Assembly: GCA_900552855.1 (NCBI GenBank)
Contig: USBG01000010.1
Coordinates: 1-24,648, forward strand
DNA: 24,648 nucleotides
From: an uncultured Phascolarctobacterium sp.
GTDB lineage: Bacteria > Bacillota > Negativicutes > Acidaminococcales > Acidaminococcaceae
Direction of reading: 5' to 3'
Program-made: the position numbers and the translations under genes
In this document: in pieces, positions 1 to 6,028 of the stretch
Numbering within the stretch: position 1 is the first letter of the stretch
How the letters are laid out: each line of letters begins with the position of its first letter
Notes under the pieces: model-generated
Databases searched by the model: none
The model's input: the letters and a program-made list of their open reading frames with translations, nothing else
What the model was told of the DNA's origin: nothing

Positions 1-882
1 TTTTTGACTGGCATATTGGTAGCACTGGGTATGTCTAATTATGATGCTGTCAATCATGCTTTTTCCACTATAGCTACGGGTGGCTTTTCAACGTACAACA
101 GTAGTGTGGCACATTTTAATAGTGCTGCTATTGAGTACACAATAGCTATTTTTATGATTCTTGCTGGTGGTAACTTTGCTTTATACTATCACATTACTCA
201 AAACGGATTTAAGGTATTGTGGAACGATTTAGAATTCAAGATATATATAGGCATATTCATAATATTGACAGCTCTTATTACTGCTAATATTGTCTATTAT
301 AATGGTTTTAGTGTTTTAGATGGCATAAGGGTTGCCTTTTTTCAGGTAGCCTCCTTTGGTAGTACAACAGGCTATGTTTCTTGTGATTATGATAAGTGGC
401 CAGCTTTTTCTAAATTGCTTTTAGCTGTTATGTATTTTACTGGCGGCTGTGCTGGCTCTACAGCTGGCGGCATTAAGGTTTGTCGTTTTATAGTTCTTTT
501 AAAGACTGTAGCTGCTGAATTACGTCGTACATTGCATCCGCAGATGCTTTTAAACGTATATTATGGCGAACGTCGTTTACCAATGCCCACAGTTATTAAT
601 ATTAGCCGTTTTTTCTTTATGTATATTATGATTATTGCTGTAATTTCACTTATAGTATCTTCCACAGGACTAGGTGTGGAAGAATCTATTTTTGGCGTTG
701 CAGCATGCTTATCAAGTGTTGGTCCTGGCTTTGACAGTATTGGTGCAACTGGTAATTATGCACATGTTACTCCTATTGGTAAGCTTGCCTTAAGCTTAGC
801 TATGCTTTTGGGACGTTTAGAGTTGTTCACCGCTTTAGCTTTGCTGCGTAGTGATTATTGGAAGACAAGTAAACGCTGGTAA
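1..882 (+). CDS. trkH: TrkH/KtrB-family potassium uptake membrane protein, C-terminal part (5' truncated)
   Basis: This is the channel-like membrane subunit of a Trk/Ktr potassium uptake system. The frame is open to the left window edge, so the N-terminus is missing and about 290 residues are visible. The sequence shows several hydrophobic helices alternating with the pore-loop signatures of the family: TGGFSTYNSS (second pore loop), FGSTTGY (third) and SSVGPGFDSIG (fourth). It also shows the glycine-rich intramembrane gate loop GGCAGSTAGGIK. The chain ends in a final membrane helix and a short basic tail (SKRW-like), as is usual for TrkH. A regulatory TrkA/KtrA subunit is expected just upstream but lies outside the window. 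Trk versus Ktr subtype cannot be decided from the C-terminus alone. The family call is firm; the exact symbol is less so. Confidence 0.93.
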   Translation, partial: FLTGILVALGMSNYDAVNHAFSTIATGGFSTYNSSVAHFNSAAIEYTIAIFMILAGGNFALYYHITQNGFKVLWNDLEFKIYIGIFIILTALITANIVYYNGFSVLDGIRVAFFQVASFGSTTGYVSCDYDKWPAFSKLLLAVMYFTGGCAGSTAGGIKVCRFIVLLKTVAAELRRTLHPQMLLNVYYGERRLPMPTVINISRFFFMYIMIIAVISLIVSSTGLGVEESIFGVAACLSSVGPGFDSIGATGNYAHVTPIGKLALSLAMLLGRLELFTALALLRSDYWKTSKRW

Positions 883-911
883 TAGATGATTGTCAACTAA
901 ATATGTCTTTA

Positions 912-937
912 CAATTTCTACAAATTGCAATTTTTTT
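912..937 (+). terminator. Possible weak terminator after trkH
   Basis: CAATTT at 912-917 can pair with AAATTG at 922-927 over a four-base loop. A run of seven T residues follows at 931-937. The stem is short and AT-only, so this is a weak candidate, but it is the only hairpin plus T-run I see between trkH and the next promoter. Confidence 0.3.
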
Positions 938-1022
938 GTGAAATATCGCGAAAATGTAACGAAAATCTGTAAACTTTGCGCCGCTGAACAGTGGAGCTCT
1001 TTCTTTTTTAGATGTAAAAGGT

Positions 1023-1028
1023 TATAAT
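1023..1028 (+). promoter_or_regulatory. Promoter -10 element for the larA-dehydrogenase operon
   Basis: A perfect TATAAT lies at 1023-1028, 43 bases before the larA start codon. The -35 position 17 bases upstream (about 1000-1005, TTTCTT) is a poor match to TTGACA, so the promoter may be weak or activator-dependent. Transcription would begin near 1035. The ribosome binding site GAGGTG at 1060-1065 precedes the ATG at 1071. Confidence 0.5.
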
Positions 1029-1070
1029 GGATAGACATGTAAAAGAGAAATAAATAATTGAGGTGCTTAT

Positions 1071-2369
1071 ATGCAAAAATATAGTTTACCAATGGGTAGA
1101 GGATTTGAAGAGGTTTTTCTTCCAGAAGAGCGAGTGATTTATGATATTCATGGCAATGTAGCTGATGTGTGTGTGGATGTTGCTGCAGCTGCTCTAGATG
1201 CTATTCGTAATCCTATAGGCACTGCTCCCTTACGTGATATTGTGAAAGCGGGGGAGAAGGTAGCTATTGTTATTAGTGATATAACAAGACTTTGCGGTAC
1301 AGCTGATTTTTTACCTGTTATTGTGGAGGAATTAAACGATGTAGGCGTTAATGACGATGATATTACTATAGTTGTGGCTACAGGTACGCATCGTGGTCAT
1401 ACTCCAGAAGAAAATATTATTGTTTGCGGTGAAGATATAGTGCGACGTATAAAAATCGTACAGCATGATAGCCGTAATAAGGCAGAGCTTATATCCTTAG
1501 GAACTACTTCATTAGGAAATGAAATTGCTGTAAATAAATATGTAGCAGAAGCAGATAGGGTAATTTTGACCGGTGGTGTAACTTTGCATCCATTTGCTGG
1601 CTTCGGCGGTGGGCGTAAAGCTGTTCTGCCTGGTATATCAGCATATGATAGCATCATGTATAATCATGCTATGGCTATGTCACCTGTTGAAGGCGGTGGC
1701 TGTAATAAGGCCTGTGATGCTAGCATTTTGGAGGGAAATCCCATTCATAAGGATATGGTAGAAGCTTGCCAGCTAGTAAATCCGGACTTTTTGCTTAATA
1801 CTGTTTTTACTCCAGATGGTGAGGTAAGTAAAATCATAGCAGGTCATTGGTATAAGGCTTGGGAGCTGGGCTGTCAGCATTTATTGGCGATGTCTGGTGT
1901 TGAAATTGAACAGCTTGCCGATGTTGTAATTGCTTCAGCAGGTGGATTTCCGAAAGATATGAATCTTTATCAGGCAACTAAAAGTCATATGAATGCTCAG
2001 TTTGCTGTTAAAAAAGGCGGTATAATGATTCTTACGCTTGATTGTCCTGATATTAAGGAACCGGCTATTTTTACTGATTGCTTTAGTCGTAATGATTTGG
2101 AGCAATTTGAAAAGGATATTAGAGCTAACTTTACTATCCCGGCATTTGTTGCCTTCAAGTCTCGCTGTATTATTAGCGATGTGACCGCTTATTTGGTGAC
2201 TCGACCAGAGAATTTTGATTTTGTTCGTCGTACTGGTCACATTCCATGTAAATCCTTAGCAGAGGCTTGGGAGTTGGCACAGGAAAAACTGGCAGATCAG
2301 GGTAGAGCGGATTATACTATTACTATTATGGGACACGCTTCTGCAACACTTCCCATTTTGAAAAAATAA
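1071..2369 (+). CDS. larA: LarA-family nickel-dependent 2-hydroxyacid racemase
   Basis: The product (432 aa) belongs to the lactate racemase family (DUF2088), cytoplasmic enzymes that interconvert D- and L-2-hydroxyacids using a nickel-pincer nucleotide bound to a lysine. All residues known to matter in Lactobacillus plantarum LarA have counterparts at nearly the same positions. These are Asp70 and Arg73 in SDITR, His107 in GTHRGH, His173 in LHPFAG, Lys183 in GGGRKA (the cofactor attachment site) and His199 in YNHAM. GNPIHKDM further on is also family-typical. The length is normal for the family. The cofactor makers LarB, LarC and LarE are not in this window. Family members act on lactate, malate, phenyllactate, 2-hydroxyglutarate and other substrates, so the substrate is open; the dehydrogenase next door hints at a larger or branched 2-hydroxyacid. 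An intact catalytic set is seen; lactate specificity is not. Confidence 0.88.
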   Translation: MQKYSLPMGRGFEEVFLPEERVIYDIHGNVADVCVDVAAAALDAIRNPIGTAPLRDIVKAGEKVAIVISDITRLCGTADFLPVIVEELNDVGVNDDDITIVVATGTHRGHTPEENIIVCGEDIVRRIKIVQHDSRNKAELISLGTTSLGNEIAVNKYVAEADRVILTGGVTLHPFAGFGGGRKAVLPGISAYDSIMYNHAMAMSPVEGGGCNKACDASILEGNPIHKDMVEACQLVNPDFLLNTVFTPDGEVSKIIAGHWYKAWELGCQHLLAMSGVEIEQLADVVIASAGGFPKDMNLYQATKSHMNAQFAVKKGGIMILTLDCPDIKEPAIFTDCFSRNDLEQFEKDIRANFTIPAFVAFKSRCIISDVTAYLVTRPENFDFVRRTGHIPCKSLAEAWELAQEKLADQGRADYTITIMGHASATLPILKK

Positions 2370-2379
2370 AATTATAGTC

Positions 2380-2440
2380 TACTGTAGTGATTGGAGGGGA
2401 AAGGCTGCCATACTGTAGATGATTAAAAGGGCGGCTGTTA
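2380..2440 (+). repeat. Imperfect tandem duplication of a ~30-base Shine-Dalgarno-bearing spacer
   Basis: The two copies run 2380-2410 and 2411-2440. Both start with TACTGTAG, continue with TGATT, carry a purine-rich SD-like stretch (GGAGGGG in the first, AAAAGGGCGG in the second) and end GGCTG followed by three bases. Only the second copy is correctly spaced from the dehydrogenase ATG at 2444. The duplication fills nearly all of the spacer between larA and the dehydrogenase gene. Confidence 0.6.
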
Positions 2441-2443
2441 ATT

Positions 2444-3403
2444 ATGATTAAAGAACGTAAAGTTGGTATTTTAGGATTAGGTCATGTAGGTGCTCACGTA
2501 GCATATAGCATTGCGATTCAGGGAATTGCAGACCACTTGGTTTTAGTTGACCTTAAGGAAAGCAAGGTAAGAAGTGAGGTTCAGGATCTGCGTGATGCTG
2601 TTATGTATATGCCTCATAATGTAAAAATTGAGGGTGGTACCTATGCTGATTTAGGAGATTGCGATGTTATCGTTAATGCAATTGGTGACATCAGCCTGTG
2701 TGCTACTAACAATCGCCTTGATGAAATGAATTTTACTGCAGCTCAGGTTAAATCCTATATGAGCAAGGTGATGGCTAGTGGTTTTAATGGTATTATTATC
2801 AATATTACTAATCCTTGTGATGTTATTACTGACCTTATTTATAAGCTGAGTGGATTGCCGAAAGGACATGTATTTGGTACTGGTACTGGTCTTGATACTT
2901 CTCGTTTAGTATCACAGCTGGCACTGCAAACCGGTGTTGAGCATCAATCCATTAGTGCATATATGATTGGCGAGCATGGTGCTTCTCAAATGGCTGCCTG
3001 GTCCTGTGTAAGCTTTGGCGGCGTGCCTCTTTCTGCTTTGGAGAAGGTGGATGAGCGTTTTGCTTTTGACAAGCCAGAACTGCAAAAGAAGGCTATTGGT
3101 GGCGGTTGGGTAACCTATTCTGGCAAGGGCTGTACCGAATACGGTATTTGTACTACTGCAGCTCGTATGGTGCGAGTAGTATTGCATGACGAAAAACGTA
3201 TTATGCCTGCTAGTATGCTCTTGGAAGGCGAATATGGCGAAAAGGATGTATTCGTTGGCGTTCCCTGCTTGATTGGTAAAAATGGTGTAGAGCAGGTAAT
3301 GGAGCTGCCCTTAACTGAAGCAGAAAAAATAGAATTCCATAAATGCTGCAACGATGTTCGCAACAATATTAAAACTGCAGAAGGTATTGCAGCTGCAGAA
3401 TAA
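2444..3403 (+). CDS. L-2-hydroxyacid dehydrogenase of the LDH/MDH family, L-2-hydroxyisocaproate dehydrogenase-like
   Basis: The product (319 aa) is a cytoplasmic NAD-dependent enzyme interconverting an L-2-hydroxyacid and its 2-oxoacid. The dinucleotide fold starts with GLGHVG at 11-16, and Asp36 ends the second strand, which indicates NAD rather than NADP. The catalytic set is present: Arg91 in the mobile loop, NPCD at 123-126, Asp151 and Arg154 in GTGTGLDTSR, and His178 in IGEHGAS. The specificity loop GDISLCATNNR has Leu85 where lactate dehydrogenases have Gln and malate dehydrogenases have Arg. That, together with GKGCTEYG near residue 226, resembles L-2-hydroxyisocaproate dehydrogenases. 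It follows larA by 74 bases, has SD AAGGGCGG before the ATG, and ends at a strong terminator. The family is certain; branched-chain substrate preference is inferred. Confidence 0.88.
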   Translation: MIKERKVGILGLGHVGAHVAYSIAIQGIADHLVLVDLKESKVRSEVQDLRDAVMYMPHNVKIEGGTYADLGDCDVIVNAIGDISLCATNNRLDEMNFTAAQVKSYMSKVMASGFNGIIINITNPCDVITDLIYKLSGLPKGHVFGTGTGLDTSRLVSQLALQTGVEHQSISAYMIGEHGASQMAAWSCVSFGGVPLSALEKVDERFAFDKPELQKKAIGGGWVTYSGKGCTEYGICTTAARMVRVVLHDEKRIMPASMLLEGEYGEKDVFVGVPCLIGKNGVEQVMELPLTEAEKIEFHKCCNDVRNNIKTAEGIAAAE

Positions 3404-3418
3404 AGTGCATAAATAGTT

Positions 3419-3448
3419 AAAACCGCCTCTAAAGGCGGTTTTTCTTTT
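3419..3448. terminator. Bidirectional intrinsic terminator between the dehydrogenase and the GNAT gene
   Basis: A perfect ten-base stem pairs 3419-3428 (AAAACCGCCT) with 3433-3442 (AGGCGGTTTT) over the loop CTAA. On the + strand it runs into a T-rich tail at 3439-3448. On the minus strand the same stem is followed by TTTTAACTATTT, so it can also end the converging acetyltransferase transcript. Confidence 0.9.
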
Positions 3449-3462
3449 GGAACAATATGGAG

Positions 3463-3916
3463 TTAGAGTATTTTCTTTAAATAAATCATGTCTACTAGCT
3501 GTACGCCAGCTTCAAATATAGGATGTTGATAGTAATCAACAAAAAAATTTTTTACAGTGTGTGAATATACAAAGCCACAGCTTTCATAAAAACCTAGAGT
3601 AAGAGGACTTGCTCCTGTACCAACGTACAATGTATGTCCGATATGTTGATAATGCTGTGCTACAAAATTTACAATAAGTTTGCCATAGCCATGGCGTTGA
3701 TAATTAGGTGATACTGCAAGACTCTTAATTTCTAAATTAGCTAGTAGATTTTCCTCCAGCAGTGACAATACACGAGCCAATGACTTCATTTTCAATGAAA
3801 GCATACATATCTCCACGGTAAAGATATTTTTCTATCATGCTCATTTGCTCATCAGCTAGAAGTAAGAGTTCTTTGTATTTTAATCTATCATGATTTTTTA
3901 CTTTTACTGTTTGCAT
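3463..3916 (-). pseudogene. GNAT-family N-acetyltransferase gene interrupted by a frameshift
   Basis: Read on the minus strand, a good site (GGAGG, CCTCC at 3926-3930 on the + strand) precedes an ATG at 3916-3914. From there the frame encodes about 51 residues that look like a GNAT N-terminus (YLYRGDMYAFIENEVIGSC), then drifts into nonsense and stops after 59 codons. The rest of the domain continues in another frame with no gap: LLEENLLANLEIKSLAV, then the acetyl-CoA-binding signature YQRHGYGKLIV and the typical C-terminal strand TLGFYESCGFVYSHT. Removing one base near 3763 would restore a protein of about 150 residues, normal for the family; total length 454 (3n+1) agrees. The substrate is unknown. 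It may be a true pseudogene or an assembly error. No long homopolymer sits at the break, so a simple slippage artefact is not obvious. Confidence 0.82.
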
Positions 3917-4169
3917 AGTATACGGCCTCCGATATAAATTATAAAATATATCCTACTGTTTAAGTTAATGTTCGGATTTTACATATATAAATCAGTAATG
4001 TAAGAAATAAATGTAGAATCATCGTAGTAGCTTAAATTATATCAATATGCAGGTAGCATCACAAGTATATCTTTTTGGAATAAGCAAAAAGACATAAATA
4101 GTCTATTATATAACTATCTATCCTAAGCAAACATTTCGCAATCTTTTTACAAAATTAAATGTGGAATGT
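3917..4169. other. Non-coding intergenic region upstream of rnj
   Basis: This stretch has no convincing gene. On the minus strand an ATTATA at 3938-3943 (TATAAT reversed) could be the acetyltransferase -10, but I see no good -35. A small AT-rich hairpin pairs TCTTTTTG at 4070-4077 with CAAAAAGA at 4085-4092. The right end carries the inverted repeat and rnj promoter listed separately. The rest is AT-rich sequence without recognisable structure. Confidence 0.5.
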
Positions 4170-4172
4170 TTG
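4128..4172. repeat. Long inverted repeat overlapping the rnj promoter -35
   Basis: CAAACATTTCGCA at 4128-4140 pairs with TGTGGAATGTTTG at 4160-4172 along all 13 bases (two G-U pairs if read as RNA), around a 19-base AT-rich spacer. The right arm overlaps the first bases of the -35 box TTGTCA at 4170. It lies upstream of the predicted transcription start, so it would act as DNA, for example as a repressor or activator site. It is not followed by a T-run, which argues against a terminator. Confidence 0.45.
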
Positions 4173-4198
4173 TCAAGCATCAATATATAGTGTATAAT
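4170..4198 (+). promoter_or_regulatory. Sigma-A-type promoter of the rnj-ftsK operon
   Basis: TTGTCA (-35) at 4170-4175 and a perfect TATAAT (-10) at 4193-4198 are separated by exactly 17 bases. Transcription should start near 4205, which gives an untranslated leader of about 130 bases before rnj. Confidence 0.8.
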
Positions 4199-4204
4199 AT
4201 ATAG

Positions 4205-4320
4205 TACTAGAGTATGTGTGCGGACACAGTATAGTTTACTTGTTTTACATTTGTGCGGAATCAAGATGAGCGTGCGTGGCTCTAAGGCCCGGTATCTTGA
4301 CAATGTAATAATTATAAAAT
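4205..4320 (+). other. Structured 5' leader of rnj
   Basis: The predicted leader contains several pairings. TCAAGAT at 4261-4267 pairs with ATCTTGA at 4294-4300, enclosing GAGC at 4268-4271 with GCTC at 4279-4282. Upstream, TGTG and CACA flank TGCGGA near 4216-4229, and TGTGCGGA recurs at about 4252. There is no T-run, so it does not look like a terminator-type attenuator. I could not match it to a riboswitch class I know. It may be a stability element or a self-control site for RNase J; the latter is inference. Confidence 0.4.
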
Positions 4321-4335
4321 CGGAGGTGTATTTTT

Positions 4336-6000
4336 TTGGCAAAATCTCAAAATAAAGTTCAAATCATTCCCCTGGGTGGCTTGGGTGAAATTGGTAAGAA
4401 CATGACAGTTTTTCGCTACGGCGATGATATAATTCTTGTTGATGCAGGTTTAATGTTCCCTGAGGACGATATGCTTGGCATTGACTTAGTAATTCCTGAT
4501 ATTACATATCTTATTGAAAATAAAGACAAGGTAAAAGCAATCTTTTTAACGCATGGTCATGAGGATCATATTGGTGCTTTGCCTTATGTATTAAAGCAAT
4601 TAGATGTTCCTGTATATGGTACCGCACTTACTCTTGGAATATTGCAAGGCCGTTTGAAGGAAAACGGTGTAAGCTCTGAAAGCCTTGTTACTATTAAGCC
4701 AGGTGACAGAGTTACAGTTGGTTCCTTCCGTCTTGACTTTATTCGTGTAAATCATAGCATTCCAGATGCAGTTTCTATTGCTATCAATACTCCTATTGGT
4801 ACTATTATTCACACTGGTGACTTTAAAATTGACCATACTCCTGTAGATGGTCAGGTAACGGAGTTCAGTAAGTTTGCTGAATATGGTGACCGCGGTGTGT
4901 TGGCACTTTTAGCTGACAGTACTAATGCAGAGCGTCCTGGCTTTACTCCTAGCGAACGTATGGTGGGTAAAACCTTTGACGATGAATTCCGTTATGCAAA
5001 AAATAGAATTATTGTAGCAACCTTCTCTTCTAATGTGCACCGTATTCAGCAGGTTATTGATGCTGCTGTAAAATATGATCGCAAAGTGGCAGTTGTTGGT
5101 CGCAGCATGATTAACGTTGTAAGCATTGCTAGAGAGATGGGATATCTGACAGCCCCTGATGGTGTACTTATTGATATTGATGAAACTTCAAATTATACCG
5201 CAGATAAAATTGTAATCATTACAACTGGTAGCCAAGGCGAGCCTATGTCTGCACTTACACGTATGGCTATGAATGACCACAAAAAGGTTGATATCATGCC
5301 TGGTGATACTGTAATAATTTCTGCAACACCTATTCCTGGTAACGAAAAGCTTGTTTCTCGTACTATTGACCTACTGTATAAGCTGGGTGCTGATGTCATT
5401 TACGAAAAGAGTAATGGTGTTCACGTTTCTGGCCATGCTAGTCAGGAAGAAATTAAACTGATTCATAATCTAGTTCGTCCTAAATTCTTTATCCCCGTTC
5501 ATGGCGAGTTCCGTCACCTGATCAAGCATGCTAGCATTGCTAAAAGCTTAGGAATGCCAAGCGAAAATATTGTAATTGCTGAAAATGGCAGTGTAATTGA
5601 GATTACTCGTAATAGCGCAGCTATTAATGGCAAGGTTACTGCAGGCAAGGTTTTGGTTGATGGACTTGGTGTTGGTGACGTTGGTAATATTGTTTTACGT
5701 GATCGTCGTCAGCTTAGCCAGGATGGCATCATGATTGTTGTTGTAACAATCGATAAAGAAAGCTGCCATGTTGTTGCGGGTCCTGATATTGTTTCTCGCG
5801 GTTTTGTTTATGTGCGTGAGGCAGAGGATTTGATGGAAGAGGCTAGGGATAAGGTTCAGGCTGCTTTGGATCGTTGTGAGGAAAATGGCGTTTCTGAATG
5901 GTCTGTAATTAAATCCACTGTAAGAGATGCGTTAGGTCGTTTCCTCTACGAGAAAACTCGCCGTCGTCCTATGATTCTTCCAATCATTATGGAAATCTAA
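4336..6000 (+). CDS. rnj: Ribonuclease J (endo/5'-3' exoribonuclease)
   Basis: Cytoplasmic RNase J (554 aa) of the metallo-beta-lactamase/beta-CASP superfamily, which degrades and matures mRNA and rRNA from 5' ends in Bacillota. The zinc motif THGHEDH gives His73, His75, Asp77 and His78. HTGDFKID near 159 and LLADSTNAERPG near 192 are further metal and active-site segments. The beta-CASP region contains ATFSSNVHRIQQ and GRSM, HVSGHAS and PVHGEFRHL lie downstream, and a C-terminal domain completes the protein. Length is equal to Bacillus RNase J1. The start is TTG at 4336, chosen because SD GGAGGT at 4322-4327 sits eight bases before it and the protein begins at the conserved IIPLGGLGEIGKN region. 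ftsK follows within 30 bases with no terminator, so the two are probably co-transcribed. Whether a second paralogue exists elsewhere cannot be seen. Confidence 0.96.
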   Translation: MAKSQNKVQIIPLGGLGEIGKNMTVFRYGDDIILVDAGLMFPEDDMLGIDLVIPDITYLIENKDKVKAIFLTHGHEDHIGALPYVLKQLDVPVYGTALTLGILQGRLKENGVSSESLVTIKPGDRVTVGSFRLDFIRVNHSIPDAVSIAINTPIGTIIHTGDFKIDHTPVDGQVTEFSKFAEYGDRGVLALLADSTNAERPGFTPSERMVGKTFDDEFRYAKNRIIVATFSSNVHRIQQVIDAAVKYDRKVAVVGRSMINVVSIAREMGYLTAPDGVLIDIDETSNYTADKIVIITTGSQGEPMSALTRMAMNDHKKVDIMPGDTVIISATPIPGNEKLVSRTIDLLYKLGADVIYEKSNGVHVSGHASQEEIKLIHNLVRPKFFIPVHGEFRHLIKHASIAKSLGMPSENIVIAENGSVIEITRNSAAINGKVTAGKVLVDGLGVGDVGNIVLRDRRQLSQDGIMIVVVTIDKESCHVVAGPDIVSRGFVYVREAEDLMEEARDKVQAALDRCEENGVSEWSVIKSTVRDALGRFLYEKTRRRPMILPIIMEI

Positions 6001-6028
6001 TAATTTTAGTTTTATATGGAGTGTGCAA

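Noticed and set aside
936..950. Rex-like half-site TTGTGAAATAT upstream of the larA operon
   Set aside because: Rex regulates many fermentative dehydrogenase operons, but the second half (CGCGAAA) does not match TTCACAA, and the site is about 50 bases upstream of the -35.
4118..4342. Minus-strand open frame of 74 codons upstream of rnj
   Set aside because: It covers the rnj promoter and leader, has no SD, and its composition is that of non-coding AT-rich DNA.
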